NCBI RefSeq assembly: GCF_002608565.1
Contig: NZ_LIXM01000018.1
Coordinates: 1-64,000 of the forward strand
Length of the DNA: 64,000 nt
Reading direction: 5' to 3'
DNA from: Vibrio sp. PID17_43
GTDB taxonomy: Bacteria; Pseudomonadota; Gammaproteobacteria; Enterobacterales; Vibrionaceae
The notes beneath the pieces are model-generated. The model worked only from the letters and a program-made list of their open reading frames with translations. It was not told the DNA's origin and searched no databases. Shown one piece after another: positions 9,054 to 18,636 of this stretch (its first letter is position 1; each line of letters opens with the position of its first letter). Both the position numbers and the translations under genes were made by a program.

Positions 9054-10838
9054 TTATTGCTTAGCGCTTGGGGCTGGCGTTGGTGAGGCTGAAAGAGCCT
9101 GATAAGGCGGTTGATAATTCACATCACTGAAATCAATGTTAGGGAATAAGAATTGTGCTTCTGCACGAATTTGCTCAGCCTTACTTGTCTCATCCAGCCC
9201 TTGATACGCTCGTATCAGGTTGTTGTAGAACGCTGGGCGTGGTTTGTCTTTAATGATCTCTAATGACCAATCAATGTATGGCTGAATCAACGTTGGGTCT
9301 TGCTTATATAAGCCAATATTTAGGAAGGTACTGTACACATCCCAATCAAAGCGATCTTTCCATACCACGGGATTAGAGACCTGATTGAGAATGTCTGGAT
9401 TGGTTGGACGCGTGGTTTCAAACTTGGTGAGTACGTAGTTTGTGTGTAGAGCACTCACCATATAGAAAGTGACCACGATAGGGAACAATAGACTACAAAT
9501 GCGCAGCAAACTTTTGGTTATGCGACTAAAGCCTATTTGACGGTAACGTGAGACTCGTTGATCCACCCAATAAAGCAAAATGATAAAGATCAGCCAGTGC
9601 ACAAGAGAGTGATAGAACGGGTACTCGAGTTGTGAATGCAAAACAATGGGAATGAATAGTGCTAGCAGTGCCAGACGTGTGCCTCGATTCGCCTGATAAA
9701 TTCGGTGTAGCACTAAAGACATCGCCAAAAAGATGCCAAGAATAGGCAGTAAACCGCCTTCAACGCCCCAATAAAACAGTTCATTGTGTGGATGGTCCAT
9801 TGAGGGGAGGCCTGGAGGGTATTGCTCATTCAATGCGTGCTGCCGAGCCGTATACAGTATGTATTCAGATTCAAACTTCCCATAACCATATCCGGTAAAT
9901 GGTTTCTCAATCACCATATCTAAGGCTTGCGGGAAGGTATAAGTACGAGGCGATTCCATGTTTACTTTTTCATTTGCTAAGCCCCCTCCACTTGGAAAGG
10001 CGATATGCATAATGAAGACTGCAAGGGCGAGCCCGGTGAGTAAAGCGGCTAGCCAACGTAAAAAACGCCCTTGAGTGGCATAGCGGTACATGTATGGAAT
10101 AACTAGCAAAATAGCGATGATCGAAGCCAGCCAGCCAGTGCGAGAGGCAAGTACCACAATCAGAGGGATAGTAAAAATTGGGACGGTGTAGAGTAGATAA
10201 ATATCACTTAACTTACGTGAATACTTGTATGGCTGGCGAGCAAGTAGGTAGCTGGCTATCACCAGCCCGGTGGCAAGGAAACTCGCCATCACATTGGGCT
10301 GTTGAAAGATACCATAAGGACGGTTGGCCTCTGTGTTGTAACCAAATATATTCCCCGGTTTAAGGTACAAGTATTGTGTTAAACCAAAGATGCTCTCTAT
10401 AACGACAGCGAGAACAATAAACCACAGTAGGCGTTGACGGTGCTTGTTACTGAAGTGGAATTGTTGCAGCACAATAAAAAATAGCATGCCGCTCCAAAGC
10501 CCTATCAGTTTGCTGGCGGCCAATATACTGTTCGCATTAGGATAGAACACTGGCAGCGTTATGATGATGCAACTAATGAACAATCCAATGGTTAATTTGG
10601 AGTAGCGTAACTCACGATTTGTAGCGAATTGATACAAGCCGATACCTAAAGCAAAACTGAATGCAATCCACGTCGTCGCATTAAATGAGAGTGCTAACCC
10701 AGAGCCCCCAGGGTTAGGCATAAAGAAATGCATCGCCAGCAAAAACAGTGCTGCCAATACCATAAGGAACTTGCGATTGAGGGGAACGAGAACTTTTTCA
10801 GGTGAAAGTTTGGTTCCACTTACATGTATAGTAGCCAT
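9054..10838 (-). CDS. pglL: PglL-type protein O-oligosaccharyltransferase
   Basis: Inner-membrane enzyme of the Wzy/WaaL/PglL superfamily, which transfers a lipid-linked glycan en bloc to serine or threonine of periplasmic proteins. The 594-aa protein has about 11-13 membrane spans over the first 450 residues. A large periplasmic loop contains MDHPHNELFYWGVEGG at about 347-362, the PglL/Wzy_C signature whose histidine is essential in Neisseria PglL. A helical C-terminal tail of about 130 residues resembles the Wzy_C_2 region. The gene lies next to uvrA, where V. cholerae keeps its described PglL; I rely on that position and on the motif. The alternative, an O-antigen ligase, is less likely because no LPS genes are near. 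No strong ribosome site is visible before the ATG, so the start is less sure. Confidence 0.85.
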   Translation of the reverse strand: MATIHVSGTKLSPEKVLVPLNRKFLMVLAALFLLAMHFFMPNPGGSGLALSFNATTWIAFSFALGIGLYQFATNRELRYSKLTIGLFISCIIITLPVFYPNANSILAASKLIGLWSGMLFFIVLQQFHFSNKHRQRLLWFIVLAVVIESIFGLTQYLYLKPGNIFGYNTEANRPYGIFQQPNVMASFLATGLVIASYLLARQPYKYSRKLSDIYLLYTVPIFTIPLIVVLASRTGWLASIIAILLVIPYMYRYATQGRFLRWLAALLTGLALAVFIMHIAFPSGGGLANEKVNMESPRTYTFPQALDMVIEKPFTGYGYGKFESEYILYTARQHALNEQYPPGLPSMDHPHNELFYWGVEGGLLPILGIFLAMSLVLHRIYQANRGTRLALLALFIPIVLHSQLEYPFYHSLVHWLIFIILLYWVDQRVSRYRQIGFSRITKSLLRICSLLFPIVVTFYMVSALHTNYVLTKFETTRPTNPDILNQVSNPVVWKDRFDWDVYSTFLNIGLYKQDPTLIQPYIDWSLEIIKDKPRPAFYNNLIRAYQGLDETSKAEQIRAEAQFLFPNIDFSDVNYQPPYQALSASPTPAPSAKQ

Positions 10839-10860
10839 AGAGATTGCATTGTTTTAAATG

Positions 10861-10889
10861 AAAAAAAAGACCAGCAATGGCTGGTCTTT
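10861..10889 (-). terminator. Terminator of uvrA
   Basis: Minus-strand AAAGACCAGC pairs with GCTGGTCTTT (10889-10880 with 10875-10866, loop CATT), followed by a run of T (10868-10861). It lies 19 nt beyond the uvrA stop. Confidence 0.92.
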
Positions 10890-10907
10890 GTACTTTACCT
10901 GTTTTTT

Positions 10908-13730
10908 CTATTTCAACATAGGCTTAAGGAAGCGAGCAGTGTGCGAACCTTCGATCTGAGACACATATTCCGGTGTGCCTTGAGCAATTATCTCTCCGCC
11001 ACCTTGTCCACCTTCTGGCCCTAAGTCGATGATCCAGTCAGCGGTTTTAATCACATCGAGGTTGTGTTCAATGACGACAACGGTATTTCCATGGTCGCGC
11101 AAACGGTGTAGTACAGTTAGTAGCTGCTGGATATCGTGGAAGTGCAGACCGGTTGTCGGCTCATCTAAAATGTACAAGGTTTTACCTGTATCACGCTTAG
11201 ACAGTTCTCGAGCCAGTTTCACACGCTGAGCTTCACCACCAGAAAGCGTGGTTGCCGCTTGACCTAGGCGAATATAAGACAAGCCCACATCCATCAGTGT
11301 TTGCAGTTTACGGGCAATCGCTGGCACAGGGTCGAAGAAAGTACGGGCATCTTCTACAGTCATCTCTAGTACTTCATCGATCGCTTTGCCTTTATAGCGA
11401 ACTTCCAACGTTTCACGGTTATAACGCTTGCCCTTACATACATCACATGGCACATACACATCGGGCAGGAAGTGCATTTCTACTTTAATAACCCCATCAC
11501 CTTGACAGGCTTCGCAACGACCACCACGGACGTTAAAGCTAAAACGGCCTGGCTTGTAACCACGGGAGCGTGACTCTTGCGTACCAGCAAACAGTTCACG
11601 GATTGGGGTAAAGATCCCCGTGTAAGTCGCAGGGTTTGAACGCGGTGTTCGACCAATAGGGCTTTGGTCGATATCGATAACCTTATCGAAGTGCTCTAGA
11701 CCCTTGATGGATTTATATGGTGAAGGATGCGCGGTTGTTGCACCATTCAACTGGGTATGAGCAATTTTAAAGAATGTATCGTTGATTAACGTGGACTTAC
11801 CTGAGCCAGATACTCCGGTAATACAGCTAAATAAGCCGACAGGAACCGAAAGGTCGACATTCTTTAGGTTGTTGCCAGTTGCGCCAACCAGCTCAACGGT
11901 TTTCTTGGGATCGCATGGCGTACGTTCTTTTGGTACTGCAATCTCTTTAGTGCCACTGAGGTATTGCCCAGTCAGTGAGTTTGGGTTAGCGATGATTTCA
12001 GCCATGGTGCCTTCCGCAACCACATTGCCACCATGAACCCCGGCACCTGGACCAATATCAATCACGTGGTCAGCACAGCGAATCGCATCTTCATCGTGCT
12101 CAACGACTAATACGGTATTCCCCAAGTCTCGTAGGTGAGTCAGGGTTTTCAATAAACGTTCATTATCTCGCTGGTGGAGGCCAATAGATGGCTCATCCAA
12201 AACATACATTACACCAACAAGACCCGCTCCGATTTGGCTTGCTAAGCGAATGCGTTGTGCTTCGCCACCCGACAGTGTTTCTGCGCTGCGTGAGAGGTTG
12301 AGATAATTCAGGCCAACATTGACAAGAAACTGTAAGCGGTCAGTGATCTCTTTCATGACCTTCTCTGCAATTTGAGCGCGTTGTCCTTCCAGTTTTAGCG
12401 TATGGAAAAACTCGAGGGAATCAGCAATGCTCAGCTCGACAATCTCTGGCAGAGTCGTATCGGCAATGAATACATTGCGGGCTTCGAGGCGTAAGCGTGT
12501 ACCGCCACAGCTTGAACAAGACTTAGTTGAGATGTATTTCGCCAACTCTTCACGTACGGAGTTTGATTCCGTATCTCGGTAACGACGTTCCAGCGTATTT
12601 AAGATCCCTTCGAATGGATGACGCTTAACACGAATATCACCACGATCGTTGATGTATTTGAATTCAACGTCAGTGCGGCCTGAGCCTTTTAGAATGATTT
12701 CTTGGGTTTTCTTCGGTAGTGAGTTAAATGGCACATGAAGATCAAACCCGTAATGATCCGCTAAAGAAGACAGCATTTGGAAGTAGTAGTAGTTTTTTTG
12801 ATCCCAGCCGCGGATCGCGCCTTGCGCTAAACTCAAAGAGTCATCTTGGATCACTCGACTTGGATCAAAGTACTGTTGTACCCCTAAACCATCACAAGTG
12901 CCACACGCACCAGCAGGATTGTTGAATGAAAACAAGCGAGGCTCAAGCTCTTGCATGCTGTAGCCACAAATTGGACAAGCAAAGTTGGCAGAGAAGATCA
13001 CCTCTTCACCGTCACCATCCATTGGTGCAACGACAGCAATACCACCAGAAAGCTCCAGTGTGGTTTCGAATGATTCAGCTAAGCGTTGCTGCAAATCTGG
13101 GCGTACTTTAAAGCGGTCGACAACCACTTCGATGGTGTGCTTCTTGTGCAGCTCTAGCGGCGGTGGATCAGAAAGGTCGCAAGTTTCACCATCGATGCGT
13201 GCGCGAATAAAGCCCTGAGCAGCAAGATTCTCCAAGGTTTTAACGTGCTCACCTTTACGCTCTTTCACGATGGGAGCAAGTAGCATCATCTTACTGCCTT
13301 CCGGCAACGCTAACACTTTGTCTACCATCTGGCTGACAGTTTGCGCAGCAAGCGGCGAATGGTGCGTTGGACAGCGGGGCTCACCCACACGGGCATACAG
13401 TAGACGTAAGTAGTCGTAGACTTCGGTTATGGTACCTACGGTTGAGCGAGGGTTATGGGACGTCGACTTCTGTTCAATAGAAATTGCAGGAGACAAACCT
13501 TCGATGTGATCCACATCAGGCTTTTCCATAAGAGACAAAAATTGACGGGCGTAAGCCGATAATGACTCAACATAACGTCTTTGGCCTTCTGCGTACAAAG
13601 TATCGAAAGCGAGGGATGATTTGCCAGAACCACTTAATCCTGTAATCACGGTTAGTTTGTCGCGAGGGATCGTGAGGTTGATGTTTTTGAGGTTATGAGT
13701 GCGGGCACCACGAACTTCTATTTTGTCCAT
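10908..13730 (-). CDS. uvrA: Excinuclease ABC subunit A
   Basis: DNA-damage sensor of nucleotide excision repair; the UvrA dimer loads UvrB at lesions. The 940 residues equal E. coli UvrA, with two ABC ATPase halves: Walker [10 protein letters not shown] at about 31-39 and GVSGSGKST at about 640, each followed by LSGGEAQR. Zinc-module cysteines are visible in CPICGYS and in CEACQGDG...CDVC. I chose the ATG at 13730 ([16 protein letters not shown]), matching the E. coli start exactly; an ATG 33 bases upstream adds residues outside the family. A LexA-like box lies 67-86 bp upstream, consistent with SOS induction. It is transcribed alone after the galU terminator. Confidence 0.98.
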   Translation of the reverse strand: MDKIEVRGARTHNLKNINLTIPRDKLTVITGLSGSGKSSLAFDTLYAEGQRRYVESLSAYARQFLSLMEKPDVDHIEGLSPAISIEQKSTSHNPRSTVGTITEVYDYLRLLYARVGEPRCPTHHSPLAAQTVSQMVDKVLALPEGSKMMLLAPIVKERKGEHVKTLENLAAQGFIRARIDGETCDLSDPPPLELHKKHTIEVVVDRFKVRPDLQQRLAESFETTLELSGGIAVVAPMDGDGEEVIFSANFACPICGYSMQELEPRLFSFNNPAGACGTCDGLGVQQYFDPSRVIQDDSLSLAQGAIRGWDQKNYYYFQMLSSLADHYGFDLHVPFNSLPKKTQEIILKGSGRTDVEFKYINDRGDIRVKRHPFEGILNTLERRYRDTESNSVREELAKYISTKSCSSCGGTRLRLEARNVFIADTTLPEIVELSIADSLEFFHTLKLEGQRAQIAEKVMKEITDRLQFLVNVGLNYLNLSRSAETLSGGEAQRIRLASQIGAGLVGVMYVLDEPSIGLHQRDNERLLKTLTHLRDLGNTVLVVEHDEDAIRCADHVIDIGPGAGVHGGNVVAEGTMAEIIANPNSLTGQYLSGTKEIAVPKERTPCDPKKTVELVGATGNNLKNVDLSVPVGLFSCITGVSGSGKSTLINDTFFKIAHTQLNGATTAHPSPYKSIKGLEHFDKVIDIDQSPIGRTPRSNPATYTGIFTPIRELFAGTQESRSRGYKPGRFSFNVRGGRCEACQGDGVIKVEMHFLPDVYVPCDVCKGKRYNRETLEVRYKGKAIDEVLEMTVEDARTFFDPVPAIARKLQTLMDVGLSYIRLGQAATTLSGGEAQRVKLARELSKRDTGKTLYILDEPTTGLHFHDIQQLLTVLHRLRDHGNTVVVIEHNLDVIKTADWIIDLGPEGGQGGGEIIAQGTPEYVSQIEGSHTARFLKPMLK

Positions 13731-13796
13731 CATTTTTGCTCTATGTGTCACCAAGTGAAGCAAGTATTACATAGTCGGAGAAATGTGCAAAGAAGG

Positions 13797-13816
13797 CACT
13801 GGATAAAAAAACAGTA
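13797..13816. promoter_or_regulatory. LexA (SOS) box upstream of uvrA
   Basis: CACTGGATAAAAAAACAGTA has the obligatory CTG-N10-CAG spacing and an AT-rich core. Read towards uvrA it is TACTGTTTTTTTATCCAGTG, close to the E. coli consensus TACTGTATATATATACAGTA. It lies 67-86 bp before the uvrA start and abuts the galU terminator hairpin. Confidence 0.75.
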
Positions 13817-13843
13817 AAAAGCTCGGCAAGTGCCGAGCTTTTT
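13816..13843 (-). terminator. Terminator of galU
   Basis: AAAAAGCTCGGCA (13816-13828) pairs with TGCCGAGCTTTTT (13831-13843), with A/T flanks that give a U tract. It lies just beyond the galU stop and directly upstream of the uvrA SOS box. Confidence 0.92.
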
Positions 13844-13864
13844 GAGTTGTTCTATCTGGAGGCG

Positions 13865-14737
13865 CTATGCTTCTTTTTTGGTGGCGTGTTTACCTAGTTC
13901 TGACTTCTTTTCATCTTTCAGATAGAGGTGCTCGAAACAGTAGTTAGTTGCTTCGATGTAGCCTTCTACGCTACCACAGTCAAAACGTTGACCTTTGAAT
14001 TTGTACGCCAGAACACAGCCCGCTTTGGCTTGTTTGAGCAGCGCATCCGTAATTTGGATTTCGCCGCCTTTGCCTGGTTCGGTATTTTCAATTAACTCAA
14101 AAATATCGGGTGTGAGAATATAGCGGCCAATGATCGCTAGGTTACTTGGTGCAGTACCTGGATCTGGTTTCTCAACCATGTCATCAACGCGGTAGATATC
14201 GTCTTTGATCATTTCACCAGAAATAACGCCATATTTGTGCGTTTCTTCTGCTGGTACTTCTTGTACGGCAACAATTGAGCAACGGAACTGTTTAAACAGG
14301 GTGACCATTTGCGCCAATACGCCTTCGTCTTCATTGACACATAGGTCATCAGCAAGAACAACGGCAAATGGCTCATCACCAACGAGTTCACGACCAGTCA
14401 AGATCGCATGGCCTAGGCCTTTCATTTCGCGTTGGCGAATGTAGGTAAAGTTGGCTGAGTCAATGATCTCACGAATGTCTACTAGCAGCTCTTCTTTATT
14501 GGTTCCACTGATCTGATGCTCAAGTTCGTAGTTCTTATCGAAGTGGTCCATGATTGAGTGCTTGCCACGGCCTGTTACAATACACATGCCGTTCATCCCT
14601 GCTTGAATCGCTTCTTCAACGCCGTATTCAATCAGTGGCTTGTTTACAACAGGCATCATCTCTTTTGGCATTGACTTCGTCGCTGGAAGGAAGCGCGTAC
14701 CGTAGCCTGCCGCAGGAAATAGACATTTTTTAATCAT
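13865..14737 (-). CDS. galU: UTP--glucose-1-phosphate uridylyltransferase
   Basis: Makes UDP-glucose from UTP and glucose-1-phosphate, the sugar donor for LPS core, capsule and exopolysaccharide. The nucleotidyltransferase signature AAGYGTRFLPATKSMPKEM begins at about residue 8; further GalU motifs are VLADDLCVNEDEG and EKPDPGTAPSNLAIIGRYI. I chose the ATG at 14737 (290 aa), preceded by AAGGATA and giving the usual MIKKCLFPAAG start; the ATG at 14797 would add 20 non-family residues. It is a single-gene unit on the minus strand with its own terminator. The LuxR-type gene ends 124 nt upstream of its start on the same strand. Confidence 0.97.
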   Translation of the reverse strand: MIKKCLFPAAGYGTRFLPATKSMPKEMMPVVNKPLIEYGVEEAIQAGMNGMCIVTGRGKHSIMDHFDKNYELEHQISGTNKEELLVDIREIIDSANFTYIRQREMKGLGHAILTGRELVGDEPFAVVLADDLCVNEDEGVLAQMVTLFKQFRCSIVAVQEVPAEETHKYGVISGEMIKDDIYRVDDMVEKPDPGTAPSNLAIIGRYILTPDIFELIENTEPGKGGEIQITDALLKQAKAGCVLAYKFKGQRFDCGSVEGYIEATNYCFEHLYLKDEKKSELGKHATKKEA

Positions 14738-14861
14738 TGGGGGAATATCCTTTCTTATCATTTTTAAGAATCTACGCGCTACTTTATCATGAGACACGCA
14801 GAATAATCATGAACTAAGTATGAGAAATGTGTGAAATTAGACCAACTAACAAGCTTGATTC

Positions 14862-15506
14862 TTACGACATTAAGTTTTGGTCTGCCCAAGCAATCGCTTG
14901 GACGCGGTTTTTGACTGACAGTTTTTTGAAAATCTGATAAAGATGCGACTTAATGGTGAACTCACTCACGAATAACTCTTCAGCCATTTGGTTATTTGAG
15001 GAGCCAGCCTGAAGGCAGCGTAGAACCTGTAACTCTCTAATGGTGAGATCCACTGTTGCAGGTGCTGTATGGGTGTTAATGACATTGCGATAGTAGTGCA
15101 ACAATTGGCTCGTGACATTTCTTGGCAACCAGTTCTGCCCGTTAATGATCCCTTTGAGGCCTTCTCCGATGAGCTCGATAGCCTCATCTTGATAGAACAC
15201 GCCTTTCAATTGACCGAAAGTAAGCAACTCATCCGTAGTTAAGCGCTTGGGGACATTAAACACCACCGTTTCGAAGTTTTTCCAAATCAAAGGCAGATTC
15301 TTAATCGTTCGAATAAGTGATTTATGCTCGTTGAAGTCTATCAGTAAGATTTTGTTGCGATGCTTTGGACTCGCCTCCATTAAGGCCTCTGTAGAGATCA
15401 CTGGAATGTCGATATCGGTGTATCTCTCCAATGCATTAACTTTCTTCTTTGCATGCTCTTCCATACTAATCAGAAACAGTTTTCTCGCATAAGCCGATTT
15501 TTTCAC
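14862..15506 (-). CDS. LuxR-type response-regulator-like transcription factor, CsgD/VpsT class
   Basis: DNA-binding regulator with an N-terminal receiver-like domain (about 1-130) and a C-terminal LuxR helix-turn-helix (about 150-205; LTIRELQVLRCLQAG, NNQMAEELFVSEFTIKSHL). The GVFYQDEA segment and the WLPR tetrapeptide at 126-129 sit where VpsT of V. cholerae has GVFYIDDD and its c-di-GMP-binding W[FLM][TS]R motif, so it belongs to the CsgD/VpsT biofilm-regulator class. The third position here is Pro, so c-di-GMP binding is uncertain. The start is the GTG at 15506 (214 aa) because GGAGAG lies eight bases upstream; an in-frame ATG at 15533 lacks a site. It lies between galU and ssb. Target genes cannot be read from the sequence. 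Confidence 0.85.
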   Translation of the reverse strand: MKKSAYARKLFLISMEEHAKKKVNALERYTDIDIPVISTEALMEASPKHRNKILLIDFNEHKSLIRTIKNLPLIWKNFETVVFNVPKRLTTDELLTFGQLKGVFYQDEAIELIGEGLKGIINGQNWLPRNVTSQLLHYYRNVINTHTAPATVDLTIRELQVLRCLQAGSSNNQMAEELFVSEFTIKSHLYQIFKKLSVKNRVQAIAWADQNLMS

Positions 15507-15648
15507 GCGCCAATCTCTCCAAAGTTTACACAATGTTAATACGTTGTCATTAATGATTACTAAGAGCTATAGGGCAGGCAAAAAAATGCGTTGAGATTCA
15601 AAGGATCAGGAAACGATGTCTGCAAAGCGAATCAGAAATGCTACGTGA

Positions 15649-15657
15649 GGGGGGGGG
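15649..15657. repeat. Nine-base G homopolymer
   Basis: A run of nine G lies in the intergenic region between the divergent LuxR-type regulator and ssb, about 127 bp before ssb. Runs of this length can slip in replication. It lies outside any supported gene, so an effect could only be on promoter spacing. Confidence 0.6.
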
Positions 15658-15783
15658 CATAGAGATTCAGACGCCAGAGCTTTGCCGTTACAACTCATTC
15701 GGATTAGGCTTTAATCAATTCACCAAAGCGTGTTATTCTAATGCGCTAAAATTTTATATATCCAGAGTGAAACGGAGCACATC

Positions 15784-16314
15784 ATGGCCAGCCGTGGAAT
15801 TAACAAAGTTATCTTGGTGGGAAATTTAGGTAATGACCCAGAAATTCGTTACATGCCTAATGGCGGTGCAGTAGCAAACATTACGATTGCTACTTCAGAC
15901 TCATGGCGTGATAAAGCGACTGGCGAACAGCGCGAAAAAACAGAATGGCACCGTGTTGTGCTATTTGGCAAGCTAGCTGAAGTCGCGGGCGAGTACCTTC
16001 GTAAAGGTTCGCAAGTATACATTGAAGGTCAGTTACAGACTCGTAAATGGCAAAACCAGCAAGGCCAAGATCAGTACACAACAGAGGTTGTTGTTCAAGG
16101 CTTCAATGGTGTAATGCAAATGCTTGGTGGTCGTGCTCAAGGTGGCGCTCCAGCAATGGGTGGTCAGCAACCGCAGCAAGGTGGTTGGGGACAGCCTCAG
16201 CAGCCAGCCCAGCAGCAGTACAATGCCCCTAAGCAACAGCAGCAGGCTCCGCAGCAGCCACAGCAGCAATACAACGAGCCTCCAATGGATTTTGATGACG
16301 ATATTCCGTTTTAA
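15784..16314 (+). CDS. ssb: Single-stranded DNA-binding protein
   Basis: Coats single-stranded DNA as a tetramer during replication, recombination and repair and recruits partner proteins through its tail. The OB fold fills residues 1-110 ([20 protein letters not shown] at the start, [20 protein letters not shown] in the middle). A linker rich in Gln, Pro and Gly follows, then the conserved acidic tip DFDDDIPF. The 176-residue length is typical of gammaproteobacteria. The start ATG has CGGAG upstream. In E. coli ssb and uvrA are divergent neighbours sharing a SOS region; here galU and a regulator lie between them, and I find no LexA box directly before ssb. Confidence 0.98.
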   Translation: MASRGINKVILVGNLGNDPEIRYMPNGGAVANITIATSDSWRDKATGEQREKTEWHRVVLFGKLAEVAGEYLRKGSQVYIEGQLQTRKWQNQQGQDQYTTEVVVQGFNGVMQMLGGRAQGGAPAMGGQQPQQGGWGQPQQPAQQQYNAPKQQQQAPQQPQQQYNEPPMDFDDDIPF

Positions 16315-16335
16315 ATTTCATTGCTTCTGAATTTG

Positions 16336-16360
16336 AAAGGCCGCGAATACGCGGCTTTTT
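16336..16360 (+). terminator. Terminator of ssb
   Basis: GCCGCG (16340-16345) pairs with CGCGGC (16350-16355), loop AATA, with flanking A and a run of T. It lies 21 nt after the ssb stop. Confidence 0.92.
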
Positions 16361-16621
16361 TATGTGTTAAGCATGACCAATACCCATTACTGTGAATCAT
16401 TGCTCAACCTAGCTTAGTAAAAGGGGCGAGTTTTGACCTTGAATTCACGGGTAGATGAACATCATAGTGTTGATTCACTCGAGCTTAGATTGCGTTTTGA
16501 AACTCAATAACTTTCCGCCTCAGACTCTCACAATCAAACGAATCAGATTGTTTACTGATTGCTTATCAAGTATAAGTCATTCAATAAGGTATATGATGAA
16601 TAAAAAAGGGATTTGGCATTC
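16361..16621. other. Intergenic region upstream of csrD
   Basis: About 260 bp hold no credible ORF. The csrD promoter must lie here, but I cannot pick a convincing -35/-10 pair. A ribosome site AAGGGA (16606-16611) precedes the csrD ATG. Confidence 0.5.
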
Positions 16622-18628
16622 ATGAGGTATACCCCCACTCTTAAGTTAAGCACGCGTCTGGTGGCATTTGTCACCATGATAGTTATTTGCGCAATGTTTA
16701 TTTTGTTTGTCGGTGGCACCCTCTCTTTTAAACGACTAGGACAAGAGTATCTAACCCATTACTTGGAGGGGATCGTCGAGGTTGTTGATAAAGAGATGGA
16801 AGATCCAGATGCCGCGTATTCAATGCAGCGTTGGATGCCAAAAATGCTGCAAGCGAGCAGCATCGTCGAAATGACACTATCGACCAACAACGCCGTTGTT
16901 TATCGTTTTAAAGATACTTCCCATAAGATGGATAATGCGGTTTTATTTGAGCAAGAGTTTCGACTTACTCATAACCAAGATTATGTCATCTACTTCAAAG
17001 CGATTCCCCCTTACCTAGGCTATGGCTACTCAATGCAGGCGCTGTGGTCAATTACGCTTGCCGTTATTTTGATCATCTTTTGCTTAATGCGTGGTGTCGC
17101 ATGGCTAAAAGAGCAGTTATCAGGCTCTGAAATGCTCGAAGAGCGTGGCCGAATGATATTAGCTGGTCGCGTAGAACAATATGCGAAAGGTGATGAAAGA
17201 GAGTGGCCTTACACTGCCAGTGAGGCCCTGGATGTTTTAATCGAAGAGCTTCAAGACGCGCGTCAAGAACGCAGCCGCTTTGATACCTTTATCCGGACAC
17301 AAACTTTCCTTGATAAGTTAACGGGCACTGCTAACCGTGTATTGTTTGATAGCAAGCTTGAATCTGCGCTGTTGGAGAGTGGCGCAAGCGGGGCCGTATT
17401 ATTGGTGCGCATTCAAGATTGGAAGTTGGTTGAAGAGGAGCAAGATAAACAAACGTGTGATGAGTTTATCGTTGAAGTCGGTGGTCTGCTATCCAACTTA
17501 GTACAACGCTTTCCAGAAGTCGTCTTTTCTCGTTACTACGATGCTGATTTTGCCCTTTTTCTTCCTCACTATGCTGGAAAGGATGTGGCGAATTTGGCCT
17601 CGCAGTGTATTCGTCAATTAGAGAAACTACACCCTCCGTATCCATTAGATGCAGAAAACTGGTGTCACATTGGCATGACCATGTATAAAGAAGGCGAGCG
17701 TCACAGCCAAATCATTGATGAAGCAGAAACCGCACTTCGTAGTGCCCAGTTACAGAATAGTAATAACTGGAGTCGGTTTAAAAAGTGGAATCATGATGAA
17801 AATGTACGCGGTAGCGTGAGGTGGCGTACGCTATTTGATTCAGCGCTTACATCTGAAAATGTGATAATCTACGCACAATCTGCTTATTTGATAAGTGATT
17901 CGGCGCATAAACAGACACTGCATGAAGAATTAACCTGTCGAATTCACGACCCAGAAAATGGCATTGTGAAGGCTTCCCGCTTTATCTCTGCGGTAAGACA
18001 AGTCGGTTATGAAGCGCAAATGGATCGAGCTGTTATTAATAAATTCTTAAATGATTTTAAAGGTAGCATCGATAGAACTCAGTGTTATGTCCTTAACCTC
18101 AATGTGACTCCTTTTAGAAGTAGAGAGTACTTCAAGTGGTTTCGTTATGAACTCTTGCAGTTATCACGAGAACAAAGGCAGGCGCTGATATTTGAGTTTG
18201 TAGAGGCGCAATTCGTAAAACACTTAGATTTTATGCGACCAGCGGTAAGAATGTTGGCCGGCTTAGAATGTCAGATCATGATTGGGCAGGCGGGTCGAAC
18301 AATTGTGAGCACCCATTATTTAAAAGAAGTGGAAATTAGGTACTTGAAGCTGCATCGCAGTTTAGTTGCCAAAATTGACCAGAGACATGAGAACCAACTG
18401 TTTGTCCGTAGTATGTTGGGGGCGGCCGCAAACAGTAAAACTAAAATAATAGCAGTGGGAATTGAGAATAAGCATGAACTAAATACTCTGGTTGAGTTAG
18501 GGGTTCATGGCGGCCAAGGGCGTTATTTCTCCGCAGAGGAGCAGTACCTTCCACGTCCACAGGCAAAGCAAAGTTCTCATTCTGAATCTCAAGTGAAGTT
18601 GGGAAGAAGAAATCGCTGGCGGAAATAA
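16622..18628 (+). CDS. csrD: CsrD (MshH): membrane GGDEF/EAL-domain protein with degenerate sites
   Basis: In E. coli CsrD speeds RNase E decay of the CsrB/CsrC regulatory RNAs without making or breaking c-di-GMP; in V. cholerae the same gene is called mshH. The 668-aa protein has membrane spans at about 10-32 and 139-158 around a periplasmic loop. The GGDEF domain carries YDADF at about 305-309 instead of GGDEF, and the EAL domain starts with EELTCR near 434 instead of EAL, so both active sites are degenerate. The ATG at 16622 has AAGGGA ten bases upstream; a TTG nine bases earlier lies too close to that site. It is the first gene before mshI, 8 bp away, and may be co-transcribed with the pilus assembly genes. 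Confidence 0.93.
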   Translation: MRYTPTLKLSTRLVAFVTMIVICAMFILFVGGTLSFKRLGQEYLTHYLEGIVEVVDKEMEDPDAAYSMQRWMPKMLQASSIVEMTLSTNNAVVYRFKDTSHKMDNAVLFEQEFRLTHNQDYVIYFKAIPPYLGYGYSMQALWSITLAVILIIFCLMRGVAWLKEQLSGSEMLEERGRMILAGRVEQYAKGDEREWPYTASEALDVLIEELQDARQERSRFDTFIRTQTFLDKLTGTANRVLFDSKLESALLESGASGAVLLVRIQDWKLVEEEQDKQTCDEFIVEVGGLLSNLVQRFPEVVFSRYYDADFALFLPHYAGKDVANLASQCIRQLEKLHPPYPLDAENWCHIGMTMYKEGERHSQIIDEAETALRSAQLQNSNNWSRFKKWNHDENVRGSVRWRTLFDSALTSENVIIYAQSAYLISDSAHKQTLHEELTCRIHDPENGIVKASRFISAVRQVGYEAQMDRAVINKFLNDFKGSIDRTQCYVLNLNVTPFRSREYFKWFRYELLQLSREQRQALIFEFVEAQFVKHLDFMRPAVRMLAGLECQIMIGQAGRTIVSTHYLKEVEIRYLKLHRSLVAKIDQRHENQLFVRSMLGAAANSKTKIIAVGIENKHELNTLVELGVHGGQGRYFSAEEQYLPRPQAKQSSHSESQVKLGRRNRWRK

Positions 18629-18636
18629 TAAAGATA

